Positions 8,642 through 17,461 of a DNA stretch of 64,000 nt are shown here, in pieces. Source of the stretch: Arthrobacter sp. AL12 (lineage in GTDB: Bacteria; Actinomycetota; Actinomycetes; Actinomycetales; Micrococcaceae); the NCBI RefSeq assembly GCF_029960645.1, contig NZ_JASBQY010000003.1:111312-175311 (forward strand), written 5' to 3'. Position 1 is the stretch's first letter, and each line of letters opens with the position of its first letter. The notes beneath the pieces were generated by a model. It worked only from the letters and a program-made list of their open reading frames with translations, ran no database searches and was not told the origin of the DNA. Both the position numbers and the translations under genes were made by a program.

Positions 8642-10292
8642 CGGCGGCGTTCCGGAGCACATGGCTGCGGGCGTGCGCGACGGCCTCGGGCAGGGTCGTG
8701 AACAGGTGTTTGTGGTGCCGCAGGGAGCGGATCACCCCGACGTTGGTCACGAGCTCCAGGTGCTGCGGCTGGACACCCTTCAACAGGACCGTCACACCGC
8801 GCAGCTCCAGCGCCGAGATGACCTCCACCAGCGTGTGGGCCCCCGTTGCGTCGAGCATCCGCACCTGTGAGAGCCGGATGATGGCCACCTGGATGTCCTT
8901 GACCTGGCTGATTTCCTGCAGGACCCGTTCCGCAGCGCCGAAGAACATGGCCCCGTCCAGCCGGAAGATGGCGATGTGCTCATCCCCCTCCTCGCGCGGT
9001 CCCGGAATCTCCTCGCGCTTGACCCCGCTGAGCGAGGCGAATTTCCGCAGCGTGAAGATGGCCGCGGCGACCAGCCCGATCTCGATGGCCACAATCAGGT
9101 CGAAGGCCACGGTGATCAGCGCCGTCAGGACAAACACGAACGCGTCGGCGCGGGTGGAGCCCATAATGGCGCTGACCGTGCGCCGGGACACCATGCGTGT
9201 GGCCGTGACCATCAGGATCCCGGCCAGGACGGCCAGCGGGATCTTCCCGACCAGGCCCGCCGCCAGGTAGATGATGGCCAGCAGGACCAGGGCGTGCACA
9301 ATCGCGGAGAGCCGGGTCTTGGCTCCGGAACGGACGTTGACCGCCGTCCGGGCGATCGCGCCCGTGGCCGGCATGCCGCCAAAGAACCCCGCGGCCACCG
9401 AGGCGAGTCCCTGCCCCATCAGCTCCCGGTCCGGGCTGTACGCCCCTGAGGGCCTCCCGTCGGGGCCGACCATGCCGGCGGCCACACGCGCGGAGAGCAG
9501 GGACTCGATGGCGGCCAGCATCGCGATGGACACCGCCGGCATCAGCAGCCCGCCGAGCAGAGCCGGATCCAGGGACGGGACCGACGGTGCGGACAGGGAA
9601 TGCGGCAGGTCGCCGATCCGGGGAACGTCCAGCTGCAGCAGCTCGGCGGCCACTGTGGCCAGCAGCACCGCGACCAGGCTCGCGGGCAGGGCCTTGTTCA
9701 GCTTCGGGAGCAGCAGCATCACGGCCGCCACCCCGGCGACGACGCCGAGCGTCTGAAGAACGGTGGGCAGGGTGGCCTGGGAGGCGCTCTCGACGGCGGC
9801 CAGCAGGGTGTTGTGGCCCGGCACTGCCTCGGTGCCGGTGGCCAGGGGCACCTGCTGGAGAAAGATGATCGCGGCGATGCCGAGCGTGAAGCCCTCCACC
9901 ACCGGCCACGGGATGAAGGCCACGGCCCGGCCCAGCCCGCTGATGCCCAGGATGACCACCAGCAGACCGGCCATCAGGGAGACCAGCGCGATGCTGCCGA
10001 CCCCGTGGGCGGCGACGACCGGGGCCAGCACCACCACCATTGCGCCGGTGGGGCCGGAGACCTGGACGTGCGAGCCGCCCATGATGGCAGCAACCAGCCC
10101 GGCCACGACGGCGGTGATGAGTCCCGCTTCGGCGCCGACCCCGGAACTCACGCCGAAGGCCAGCGCCAGCGGCAGCGCCACAATCCCCACGGTGATTCCC
10201 GCCAGCAGATCCGTTTTCCAGGATGAGCGCAGCCCATCGTAGTCACGGCGCGACGGCAGGAAACGGGTGAGGGTGCCCAGAGCTGCACTCAC
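8631..10292 (-). CDS. SulP-family anion transporter with STAS domain
   Basis: This 553-residue inner-membrane transporter belongs to the SLC26/SulP family, which moves sulfate, bicarbonate or other anions. The N-terminal part has the family signature region (DLLAGITVGIVALPLALAFG) and about 10-12 hydrophobic segments, including SGPTGAMVVVLAPVV. The last 120 residues form a cytoplasmic STAS domain (IFRLDGAMFFGAAERVLQEI, VRMLDATGAHTLVEV). Its ATG overlaps the stop of an ArsR-type regulator by 4 nt, so the two are translationally coupled and transport is probably regulated by that protein. The substrate ion cannot be deduced. Confidence 0.9.
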   Translation of the reverse strand: MSAALGTLTRFLPSRRDYDGLRSSWKTDLLAGITVGIVALPLALAFGVSSGVGAEAGLITAVVAGLVAAIMGGSHVQVSGPTGAMVVVLAPVVAAHGVGSIALVSLMAGLLVVILGISGLGRAVAFIPWPVVEGFTLGIAAIIFLQQVPLATGTEAVPGHNTLLAAVESASQATLPTVLQTLGVVAGVAAVMLLLPKLNKALPASLVAVLLATVAAELLQLDVPRIGDLPHSLSAPSVPSLDPALLGGLLMPAVSIAMLAAIESLLSARVAAGMVGPDGRPSGAYSPDRELMGQGLASVAAGFFGGMPATGAIARTAVNVRSGAKTRLSAIVHALVLLAIIYLAAGLVGKIPLAVLAGILMVTATRMVSRRTVSAIMGSTRADAFVFVLTALITVAFDLIVAIEIGLVAAAIFTLRKFASLSGVKREEIPGPREEGDEHIAIFRLDGAMFFGAAERVLQEISQVKDIQVAIIRLSQVRMLDATGAHTLVEVISALELRGVTVLLKGVQPQHLELVTNVGVIRSLRHHKHLFTTLPEAVAHARSHVLRNAAANV

Positions 10293-10666
10293 AAGGCGGA
10301 ACCCTGCAGATGCTCGCTGGGGAGTCCCTGGGCGAGTTTGAGCTGTTCGTTGGAATCGGACAGCGTGTCCAGGAGGAAGGTCCGGGCGATGGCCAGCAGC
10401 TCGGCGATCTTCGGATGGGCCAGCCGGTAGGTCACGGCGTTGGCGGTCCGGGACGAGGTCACCACCCCGTGCCGCCGCAGGGTGGCGAGGTGCTGGGACA
10501 GGTGGGATGCCTCGAGGCCCGTCTCGGCCAGCAGGTAGCTGACCGGCGCGGCGTTGTCCGGCGCTGCGGACAGCAGCTCAAGCACGCGGATCCGCGCCGG
10601 GTGGGCGAGGGCCTTGAACAGGTTCGCCTTGATCTCGTACAGAGGCGTTTGGGCTGGGGAAATCAT
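10289..10666 (-). CDS. ArsR-family transcriptional regulator
   Basis: This 125-residue winged-helix repressor has KALAHPARIRVLELLSAAP, ETGLEASHLSQHLATLRRHG as the recognition helix, and the wing TSSRTANAVTYRL. No metal-binding ELCVCDL motif is present, so it may sense redox or another ligand rather than arsenic. An upstream in-frame ATG at 10738 is possible, but the palindrome at 10716-10737 would then lie inside the coding region. The ATG at 10666 (MISPAQTPLYEIK) leaves that operator upstream and gives the usual family length. It is cotranscribed with the SulP transporter and probably controls it. Confidence 0.85.
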   Translation of the reverse strand: MISPAQTPLYEIKANLFKALAHPARIRVLELLSAAPDNAAPVSYLLAETGLEASHLSQHLATLRRHGVVTSSRTANAVTYRLAHPKIAELLAIARTFLLDTLSDSNEQLKLAQGLPSEHLQGSAL

Positions 10667-10715
10667 CGCTGCCTGGGCTTTCTCGGCACTGCGGATCCGG
10701 AAACCCGCAGTGAAT

Positions 10716-10737
10716 TGATGAAATGATGTTTTCATCA
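10716..10737. promoter_or_regulatory. Candidate ArsR operator
   Basis: TGATGAAA and TTTCATCA are perfect 8-bp inverted arms around the 6-nt centre TGATGT. They lie 50 nt upstream of the preferred ArsR start and in the divergent gap to the MaoC genes. Size and spacing suit an ArsR dimer, and autoregulation is the simplest reading. Confidence 0.65.
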
Positions 10738-10814
10738 TACCGCATGGCCGTCATCCTGTATCGTCCGCTGTCATCGGCGCGGGCGCCCGGAGGCCTGCCG
10801 TTAGGCTGGAACCC

Positions 10815-11300
10815 ATGACTATCAATCCGGATCTGCAGGGGAACAGCTACCCTGCCAAAGAGGTGTACGACGTCGGCCGCGAGAAAATCCGCGAGTTCGC
10901 CCGCGCGGTCAAGGCCACCCACCCCGCCCACTTCGACGTGGAGGCGGCGAGGGCTCTGGGGCACAGTGACCTCGTGGCACCCCCGACCTTCGCCATCATC
11001 GTGGCGCAAAGGGCCGACGCCCAGTTGATCGAGGACCCCGCCGCGGGCATCGACTTCTCCCGCGTGGTGCACGCCGACCAGCGGTTCATCCACCACCGGC
11101 CCATCGTCGCCGGGGACCGGCTCGTTGCTGAACTGCACGTCGACGGCGTCCGGGCGATGGGCGGGGGAGCCATGATCACCACTCGCTCGGAGATCTTCGC
11201 CCTGCCCGCCGGTACCGACGCCGGTACCGCAGAGGACGCCGGGCGCGAGCCCGTCGCCACCGCCACTTCGTCCCTCCTGGTCCGCGGAGAGGGACAGTAG
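10815..11300 (+). CDS. MaoC-like dehydratase N-terminal subunit (HadA type)
   Basis: This 161-residue hot-dog-fold protein matches the mycobacterial HadA layout, including YPAKEVYDVGREKIREFA, LVAPPTFAIIVAQ and IVAGDRLVAELHVDGVR. In mycobacteria HadA is the stabilising subunit of a 3-hydroxyacyl-ACP dehydratase and the partner gene supplies the catalytic Asp/His. Micrococcaceae lack mycolic acids, so the real substrate is probably a shorter fatty-acyl chain; that is inference. TAGGCT lies 7 nt before the ATG with no Shine-Dalgarno, suggesting a leaderless start. The catalytic subunit gene begins 3 nt after the stop. Confidence 0.85.
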   Translation: MTINPDLQGNSYPAKEVYDVGREKIREFARAVKATHPAHFDVEAARALGHSDLVAPPTFAIIVAQRADAQLIEDPAAGIDFSRVVHADQRFIHHRPIVAGDRLVAELHVDGVRAMGGGAMITTRSEIFALPAGTDAGTAEDAGREPVATATSSLLVRGEGQ

Positions 11301-11302
11301 CC

Positions 11303-11740
11303 ATGACACCCACACTTTCGGACCTCGCCGTCGGCCAGGACATCGGCAGCAGCACCGTCGTCGTCACCCGCACGGACCTCGTCAAGTACGCCGGCGCCTC
11401 CGGCGACTTCAACCCCATCCACTGGAACGAAACCTTCGCCACCAGCGTGGGGCTGCCCGGCGTGATCGCGCACGGCATGTTCACTATGGGCTCCGCCGTC
11501 CAGCTCGTCACCGACTGGGCCGGCGACCCGGCCGCCGTCGTTGACTTCCAGACCCGCTTCACGAAACCGGTCCCGGTGTCCGACACCACGGGAACGGCCG
11601 AGGCCGGCGCCGTGATCGAGGTCAGCGGCGCCATCGGAGCGATCGACGCCGACAAAGGGACCGCCCGGGTGGACCTGACCGTCACCTGCGCCGGCCTGAA
11701 GGTGCTTATGAAGGCGCAGGCCGTCGTCAGGCTGGCCTAG
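11303..11740 (+). CDS. MaoC-like dehydratase catalytic subunit (HadB type)
   Basis: This 145-residue hydratase-2 type protein carries the catalytic signature YAGASGDFNPIHWNE, with the Asp and His of R-specific enoyl hydratases, followed by GVIAHGMFTMG. It should pair with the preceding HadA-like subunit to dehydrate 3-hydroxyacyl thioesters. Its start lies 2 nt after the HadA-like stop, so translation is coupled. The order hadA / hadB / murB is also known upstream of tRNA-Trp and secE in Streptomyces, so this is an old actinobacterial arrangement. Confidence 0.88.
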   Translation: MTPTLSDLAVGQDIGSSTVVVTRTDLVKYAGASGDFNPIHWNETFATSVGLPGVIAHGMFTMGSAVQLVTDWAGDPAAVVDFQTRFTKPVPVSDTTGTAEAGAVIEVSGAIGAIDADKGTARVDLTVTCAGLKVLMKAQAVVRLA

Positions 11741-11755
11741 CCGCATGGCGATGCT

Positions 11756-13033
11756 GTGAGCGTAAGCACCGGCGAGGGCACGGAGGTCACGCACTGGCGG
11801 AACGCCGTCGTGGCCGCCTACGCGTTCAGCGGCATCGCCTTCGCCACCTGGGTCTCCCGGCTGCCGGCCATCCGCGACGGGCTGGACCTCACGCCCGGCA
11901 ACGTCGGGCTGTTGCTGCTGTGCATGGCCCTGGGCTCCTTCATTTCGGTCTCGGCGTCCGGGCTGATTGTGCTGCGGTTCGGATCAAAGCGGACCATCCG
12001 GATCGGCAGCATCACGGTGGGCGCGGGGCTGGTCCTCACCGGACTGGGAACCTCGGTCCTGGTCAACCCGCTCGCCGTCGCCGCGGGGCTGGCCGTCATA
12101 GGCCTGGGCACGGCCAGTTGGAACACGGCCTCCAACGTCGAGGGGGCCGCGGTGGAACGCGCCGTCCGCCGGCACATCATGCCGCGGCTGCACGGATCCT
12201 TCAGCCTGGGCACGGTCGCCGGCGCAGCGGCGGGCGCCTGGGCCGCCGGGGCCGGTGTTCCCGTGTTCGGGCACTTCGCCGTGGTGGGGCTGCTGGTCGC
12301 AGGCTCCGTGGCCACCGCCGCCGCCTGGTTCCGTGCGGACATCACCCCGGTGGAGGCCGGGCCGGGCTTCCGGCCGGCCGGGCCCGACACCTTCGAGGAC
12401 CCCTCCACCGGGCCCATCCCGATCATCGGGCCGCCCACGGACCGGCCCGAGGCCCCGCTGGACAACAAACGCCAGATCGCCGCGGCCTGGCGGGACCGCC
12501 GGACGCTCCTGCTGGGTGTGCTGGTGCTGGGGCTGGCCCTCGCCGAGGGAGCCGCGGGGGACTGGGTGGCCCTGGCGCTCGCCGACGGCCACGGCCAGTC
12601 CGACGCCGCGGGCGCCGCCGGGTACGGGCTCTTCGTCACGTTCATGACCGTGGGCCGCTTCGCCGGCACCGTGGTGCTGGACCGCTTCGGCCGGGTCCCG
12701 GTGATGCGCTGGTGCGCGGCCCTGGCCGTGCTGGGCCTGGGCCTGTTCGTCTTCGCCCCGGTGCCGTGGGTCGCGTACGTAGCCCTCGCGGTCTGGGGGC
12801 TCGGTGCCTCGCTGGGTTTCCCGGTGGGCATGTCCGCCGCCGCCGACGATCCGCTCAAGGCCGCCGCCCGGGTCTCCGTGGTCTCCACGATCGGCTACGG
12901 CGCGTTCCTCTGCGGACCGCCCCTGCTGGGCCTGCTGGCGGAGCACGTCGGCATCCTGCACTCCCTGCTGGCGGTGATGGTGATGCTCGTGGTCAGCTTC
13001 CTGCTCTCCCCGGTTGCCCGGAAAACCGGGTAG
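11756..13033 (+). CDS. MFS transporter
   Basis: This 425-residue major facilitator superfamily permease has about 12 hydrophobic segments. The loop between segments 2 and 3 reads LRFGSKRTIRIGS, close to the family's GxxxDRxGRR pattern, and GTVVLDRFGRVPVMRW repeats it in the second half. A long hydrophilic central loop (about residues 200-245) separates the halves. It resembles the YbjJ group. The substrate is unknown. It begins 15 nt after the hadB-like gene and may be cotranscribed. The GTG start has no strong ribosome site. Confidence 0.8.
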   Translation: MSVSTGEGTEVTHWRNAVVAAYAFSGIAFATWVSRLPAIRDGLDLTPGNVGLLLLCMALGSFISVSASGLIVLRFGSKRTIRIGSITVGAGLVLTGLGTSVLVNPLAVAAGLAVIGLGTASWNTASNVEGAAVERAVRRHIMPRLHGSFSLGTVAGAAAGAWAAGAGVPVFGHFAVVGLLVAGSVATAAAWFRADITPVEAGPGFRPAGPDTFEDPSTGPIPIIGPPTDRPEAPLDNKRQIAAAWRDRRTLLLGVLVLGLALAEGAAGDWVALALADGHGQSDAAGAAGYGLFVTFMTVGRFAGTVVLDRFGRVPVMRWCAALAVLGLGLFVFAPVPWVAYVALAVWGLGASLGFPVGMSAAADDPLKAAARVSVVSTIGYGAFLCGPPLLGLLAEHVGILHSLLAVMVMLVVSFLLSPVARKTG

Positions 13034-13083
13034 CCCGCGGCCCCGCTTAGGGGAGTCCGGCGTTACCCGGCTAGGCTGGTCGG

Positions 13084-14151
13084 GTGACCCAGACACTGCT
13101 TTCCGCCCTGACCACGGCCGCCGTCGGCGGCCCCGCCGGCCGCTTCATCGAAGCCCGCACCGAGGCAGAGATCATCGAGGCGGTCCGCTCGGCGGACGCC
13201 GCCGGTGAGCCCCTGCTGATCATCGGCGGCGGCTCCAACCTGCTGGTGTCCGACGACGGGTTCCCCGGCACCGTGCTGAAAATCGCCTCGGAGGGGTTCA
13301 CTGTCAACGCGGAGGACTCCTGCGGCGGCGTTGCTGTCGTGGTCCAGGCCGGCCACAACTGGGACGCCCTGGTCGAGCACGCCGTGCGGCACGCCTGGTC
13401 GGGCATCGAGGCGCTCTCCGGGATTCCCGGCGCAACGGGCGGCACCCCGGTCCAGAACGTGGGGGCGTACGGCTCGGACGTTTCCCAGACCATCGCCGCC
13501 GTGCGGACCTGGGACCGGCAGCGCAACGCCGTGCAGACCTTCACCAGTTCGGAGCTGAAGTTCGGCTACCGCGATTCGATCCTCAAGCAGACCACCGTCA
13601 ACGGCTCCCCGCGCTACGTCGTGCTCACGGTCGAGTTCCAGCTGCCGCTGGGCCGGATGAGCGCCCCCATCCGCTACGCCGAACTGGCCCGCGTACTGGG
13701 CGTCGACGCCGGCCAGCGCGCCTACTCCAACGAAGTCCGGCGTGAGGTGCTCCGGCTCCGGGCGTCCAAGGGCATGGTGTGGGACGCCGCGGACCGGGAC
13801 ACCTACTCCACCGGCTCCTTCTTCACCAATCCGATCGTGCCGGCAGCCGTGGCCGCCGGGCTGCCCGAGGACGCGCCGCGCTACCCGGCCGGCGCGGAGG
13901 GGCTGACAAAGCTCTCGGCGGCCTGGCTGATCGACCAGGCCGGCTACGGCAAGGGATTCGGGCTCGAGCCGGGCAGCGTCGCCGGCGGCCGGGCCTCGCT
14001 GTCCACCAAACACACGCTGGCCATCACCAACCGGGGAAACGCCAGCACCGCGGACATGCTGGCAGTCGCGCGGGAGGTGCGCCGCGGCGTCGTCGAACGC
14101 TTCGGGATTGAACTGCACCCGGAACCGTTGCTGATCGGCGTCGAGCTCTAG
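13084..14151 (+). CDS. murB: UDP-N-acetylmuramate dehydrogenase MurB
   Basis: This 355-residue FAD enzyme reduces UDP-GlcNAc-enolpyruvate to UDP-MurNAc in cytoplasmic peptidoglycan synthesis. The FAD-binding segment LLIIGGGSNLLVSDDGFPGTVLKI is at about residues 40-63. Later come IPGATGGTPVQNVGAYG, the GSFFTNPIV motif with the proton-donor serine, and a C-terminal domain ending ELHPEPLLIGVEL. The GTG start has TAGGCT 6 nt upstream and no Shine-Dalgarno, which suggests leaderless expression separate from the MFS gene 50 nt before it. Confidence 0.95.
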   Translation: MTQTLLSALTTAAVGGPAGRFIEARTEAEIIEAVRSADAAGEPLLIIGGGSNLLVSDDGFPGTVLKIASEGFTVNAEDSCGGVAVVVQAGHNWDALVEHAVRHAWSGIEALSGIPGATGGTPVQNVGAYGSDVSQTIAAVRTWDRQRNAVQTFTSSELKFGYRDSILKQTTVNGSPRYVVLTVEFQLPLGRMSAPIRYAELARVLGVDAGQRAYSNEVRREVLRLRASKGMVWDAADRDTYSTGSFFTNPIVPAAVAAGLPEDAPRYPAGAEGLTKLSAAWLIDQAGYGKGFGLEPGSVAGGRASLSTKHTLAITNRGNASTADMLAVAREVRRGVVERFGIELHPEPLLIGVEL

Positions 14152-14162
14152 GGAACGGCGGG

Positions 14163-14651
14163 TCAGTTCCCGCCGCGGTGTCCAACGACCCTGCTGAAGA
14201 GCATAAACGTGAAGCCGGACGCGGCGGCGCCCAGGAAGAAGACCTGGCAAAACGCCACGGACTGGGCGCTGGGTCCGCTGCGGAGCACCAGGCCGGCGAG
14301 GGCGAAGACGACCGCCCCGGCCAGCAGGGCGACGGAGCCGAGCAGGAAACTCTGCACGGTGTCCGGGAACTCCCCGGGATCCCGGCGGTCTGGCGCCTCA
14401 GGTGCGTCAGCGGCGCCCCGCACTGGAGGACGCGGCTGCACCGAGGTGGCCGCGACGAAACTGGTCATCGCCACGGCCATCGACGCCACCGCCACGAGTT
14501 GCAGGGTGCTCATCATGGGCGACAGCCGCGTCCCGCTGGCAATGGCGACGGCGAGCCCGGCGCCCATGCCGGCGGCGCTGGAGGCCCAGCCCAGCAGGGC
14601 CAGTCTCCGGCTCAGCGGCCGCAGCTGCGGCCACATCTCACTCAAGGTCAT
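14163..14651 (-). CDS. Hypothetical four-helix membrane protein
   Basis: I do not recognise the family. The 162-residue product has four likely membrane helices: two near residues 15-38 and 47-67, and two near 100-122 and 130-152. A hydrophilic Pro/Asp/Arg-rich loop (about 70-95) joins the pairs. It is convergent with murB (12 nt apart) and divergent from the AlkZ-like gene. TACCCT lies 6 nt before its ATG, facing a similar box for the divergent gene. A role in the envelope is possible but unsupported. Confidence 0.65.
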   Translation of the reverse strand: MTLSEMWPQLRPLSRRLALLGWASSAAGMGAGLAVAIASGTRLSPMMSTLQLVAVASMAVAMTSFVAATSVQPRPPVRGAADAPEAPDRRDPGEFPDTVQSFLLGSVALLAGAVVFALAGLVLRSGPSAQSVAFCQVFFLGAAASGFTFMLFSRVVGHRGGN

Positions 14652-14720
14652 CCATCAAGGGTAGGGAGTCCGGCTGGACGGCGGCTGGGAACGACCCGCC
14701 AGGAGTTCTAGCATGGGTGC

Positions 14721-15827
14721 ATGGCAGCAACGGCGCGTGCCCGGCTCAGCCGGGGGATCCTGGGCCGGCTGCGGCTGGTCTCGCAGGGGCTGGCCGGGGC
14801 CGGATTCGGCAGCGTCCCGGCGGCTGTGCGCTGGATGACGGCGATGCAGGCGCAGGATCTGCCGTCGGCCCTCTGGGCTGTCGGCCAGCGGGTGCCGGGA
14901 TCCCGCGTCGGCGATGTCCGCAGCGCCATTGACCGCGGGGAAATCGTCCGCTCCTGGCCGATGCGCGGCACGCTGCACCTGCTGGCACCCGAAGACCTCA
15001 AATGGATGCTGGCCATCACCTCCGATCGGCTGATCCGGGGCCTGGCCGGCCGCCACCGGGAACTTGGCATCACTCCCGCGGACGTCGACGCCGCAGCGGG
15101 AACCGCGCTGCAGCTGGTCGCGGGCGGGGCAGCGGCCAGCCGGGCGGAGCTGTTCCAAGCCTTCGAACGGGCCGGCCAGTCCGCGGCGGGCCAGCGCGGC
15201 ATCCACCTGCTGGGGGTCCTGTGCCAGCGGGGTCTGCTGGTGCAGGGCCCGCTGGCCGGCAACCAGCAGCTCGTGGTGGCCTTCGACGACTGGATCACGG
15301 GGTCGCGGATCCTGGACCGTGCGGAGGGCACCGCCGAATGGCTGCTGCGGTATTTGCGCAGCCACGGGCCCGCGACGGAGCGTGACTTTTCCTGGTGGTC
15401 CGGCATTCCCCTGACGGAGGTCCGCACGGCCCTGGCCCGGGTGAAGGACCAGCTGGCTGAACTGACGTTCGAGCGGACCAGCTACTGGATGTCCCCGGAG
15501 ACGGCGGCGCTGCTCGACGAGGGCGTCCCCGCGGGGCGCCTGGTGCTGGCACTGCCCGGCTTCGATGAGTTCCTGCTCGGCTACACTGACCGGTCGCTTG
15601 TGCTGCCGCCGGAGCATGCGGACAAGATCGTCCCCGCCGGCAACGGGTTCTTCCGGAAAACGATTGTTGCCGGCGGCCAAATCGTGGGCACCTGGGAGGC
15701 CTCGCGCAGCGGTAAGTCCGCGCTGGTGGTGCCTGAGCCCTTCGACGAGGTTAACGGGCTAAGGCCTGCCGCGCAAAGATCCTTTGAGCTGCAGGCCGCC
15801 AAGTACCGGCGATTTATCGGCACCTGA
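14721..15827 (+). CDS. AlkZ-family DNA glycosylase (HTH_42 winged-helix protein)
   Basis: This 368-residue protein has the triple winged-helix architecture of the HTH_42/AlkZ family, whose Streptomyces founder unhooks azinomycin DNA crosslinks and whose relatives remove bulky alkyl adducts. The catalytic Gln-x-Gln motif is present as QAQ at residues 43-45 (RWMTAMQAQDLPSALWA). Downstream blocks SWPMRGTLHLLAPEDLKWML and LPGFDEFLLGYTDRS also suit the family. No antibiotic gene cluster is adjacent, so a general repair role is more likely than self-resistance. TAGCAT lies 6 nt before the ATG, a leaderless-type start. Confidence 0.8.
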   Translation: MAATARARLSRGILGRLRLVSQGLAGAGFGSVPAAVRWMTAMQAQDLPSALWAVGQRVPGSRVGDVRSAIDRGEIVRSWPMRGTLHLLAPEDLKWMLAITSDRLIRGLAGRHRELGITPADVDAAAGTALQLVAGGAAASRAELFQAFERAGQSAAGQRGIHLLGVLCQRGLLVQGPLAGNQQLVVAFDDWITGSRILDRAEGTAEWLLRYLRSHGPATERDFSWWSGIPLTEVRTALARVKDQLAELTFERTSYWMSPETAALLDEGVPAGRLVLALPGFDEFLLGYTDRSLVLPPEHADKIVPAGNGFFRKTIVAGGQIVGTWEASRSGKSALVVPEPFDEVNGLRPAAQRSFELQAAKYRRFIGT

Positions 15828-15856
15828 ACGGGGGCGGTGAAGCCCCGTGTGGTTCC

Positions 15857-16987
15857 CTAAAGGTTCCCGGTGGCGATGTTGAGCATCCGGCGCAGCGGTT
15901 CGGCCGCACCCCACAGGAGCTGGTCGCCCACGGTGAAGGCGCTGATGTACTCCGGCCCCATCTCCAGCTTGCGGATACGCCCGACCGGGATGTCCAGGGT
16001 GCCGGAGGCCGCCACCGGCGTGAGGTTCGCCATGGAGTCCTCCTTGGTGTTGGGCACCACCGTGGCCCACTCGTTGTCCGCGTCCAGCAGCTTCTCGATC
16101 TCGGCGACGGAGAGGTCCTCGCGGAGCTTGAGCGTGAGCGCCTGGGAGTGGGACCGCATGGCGCCGATCCGGATACACAGCCCGTCCATGATGATGTGCT
16201 CATCACCGGAGGTGCCGAGGATCTTGTTGGTCTCCACCCCGGCCTTCCATTCCTCCTTGGACTGGCCGTTGCCGAGGTCCGCGTCGATCCAGGGGATCAG
16301 CGACCCGGCCAGCGGCACGCCGAACTGGGTGGCGTCGATGTCGGCGCGTTGGTGGGCCAGGACCTTGCGGTCGATTTCCAGGATGGCCGACGCCGGGTCG
16401 TCCAGTTCCGTGCTGACCTGGGCGTTGAGCGTCCCGAACTGGCTCAGCAGTTCGCGCATGTGCCGGGCGCCGCCGCCGGAGGCCGCCTGGTAGGTCATCG
16501 AGGTGCCCCATTCGACGAGGCCGTTCTTGAACAGCCCGCCCAGGCCCATCAGCATGCAGGAGACGGTGCAGTTGCCGCCGATGAAATCCTTGGTGCCGTT
16601 GGCCAGGCCCTTGTCGATCACGTCGCGGTTGATCGGGTCCAGCACGATGATCGAATCGTCATTCATCCGCAGGGTCGACGCGGCGTCGATCCAGAGGCCG
16701 TCCCAGCCGCGGCTGCGCAGCTCGCCGTGGACCCGTTTGGTGTAGTCCCCGCCCTGGGCGGTGACGATGACCGGCAGCTTCGCGAGCGTCTCGACGTCGA
16801 ACGCGTCCTCGAGCCTGCCCGCCCCTGCAGCGAACGCCGGGGCGGCACCTCCTGCGTTCGAGGTGGAGAAAAATACCGGGTTGATGGTGGCGAAGTCGCC
16901 CTCGGCCTGCATGCGCTGCATCAGGACGGAGCCGACCATGCCACGCCAACCGACCAGTCCAACGGACGGAGTAGCTGCTGTAGTCAT
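15857..16987 (-). CDS. asd: Aspartate-semialdehyde dehydrogenase
   Basis: This 376-residue enzyme makes aspartate semialdehyde from aspartyl phosphate with NADPH, the branch point to lysine, diaminopimelate, threonine and methionine. [18 protein letters not shown] is the nucleotide-binding segment. The nucleophile is Cys140 in [10 protein letters not shown], followed by [15 protein letters not shown] and [12 protein letters not shown]. The sequence is of the E. coli / Haemophilus type, not the shorter type common in actinobacteria. TAAACT lies 6 nt before the ATG, the leaderless pattern. It is convergent with the AlkZ-like gene. Confidence 0.95.
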   Translation of the reverse strand: MTTAATPSVGLVGWRGMVGSVLMQRMQAEGDFATINPVFFSTSNAGGAAPAFAAGAGRLEDAFDVETLAKLPVIVTAQGGDYTKRVHGELRSRGWDGLWIDAASTLRMNDDSIIVLDPINRDVIDKGLANGTKDFIGGNCTVSCMLMGLGGLFKNGLVEWGTSMTYQAASGGGARHMRELLSQFGTLNAQVSTELDDPASAILEIDRKVLAHQRADIDATQFGVPLAGSLIPWIDADLGNGQSKEEWKAGVETNKILGTSGDEHIIMDGLCIRIGAMRSHSQALTLKLREDLSVAEIEKLLDADNEWATVVPNTKEDSMANLTPVAASGTLDIPVGRIRKLEMGPEYISAFTVGDQLLWGAAEPLRRMLNIATGNL

Positions 16988-17039
16988 GGGCCCAGTTTAG
17001 ACTTTGCTGGCTCCGGAGCGCAGACGGTTACGTCGCCGC

Positions 17040-17456
17040 TCAGTTCAGTTGCCGCGGGCTGGGAGCCGGAACGCCGCGTTCACGGCGGATCCGTCGCGCC
17101 CGGAACTCGGACCGCGCCAGCCGCACGGCGTAGACCAGGCCGGCGATCCCGCCGATGGTCAGCACGAGGGCTCCCCACAGCGGGTCCTGGCCGTTGGCCG
17201 CGGGAGCGGCGATCAGGAAGATCGAGAATGCCGTTACCGCGGCGAAAAAGAGGCCGAGCAGCAGCATTCCCGGTGCGGTGGTGACGATCGGTCCCGAGCC
17301 GGCCCGGGCAAAGCCGATCTCATCCGCGGCGTAGCTGTGCAGCCGGCCGCCGTCGACGGTCCGGGTCAGGAGGCGCTTCTCACCGGCGGCCACCGCCTGT
17401 TCGTGCTGGGCCCGGGTCTGTTCGTCCTCGCTGCGGCGGGCTGCGTCATTGTCCAT
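17040..17456 (-). CDS. Hypothetical two-helix membrane protein of the WXG100 cassette
   Basis: This 138-residue protein is of unknown family. It begins MDNDAARRSEDEQTRAQ, a charged helical N-terminus. Two membrane helices follow (about 63-85 and 95-115), then a basic tail (RSEFRARRIRRERG). The start at 17456 follows directly after the upstream gene (5 nt), so a longer reading frame from 17567 that would overlap it was rejected. Its place behind a WXG100 protein suggests a role in secretion, assembly or protection, which is inference only. Confidence 0.65.
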   Translation of the reverse strand: MDNDAARRSEDEQTRAQHEQAVAAGEKRLLTRTVDGGRLHSYAADEIGFARAGSGPIVTTAPGMLLLGLFFAAVTAFSIFLIAAPAANGQDPLWGALVLTIGGIAGLVYAVRLARSEFRARRIRRERGVPAPSPRQLN

Positions 17457-17461
17457 CGTGT

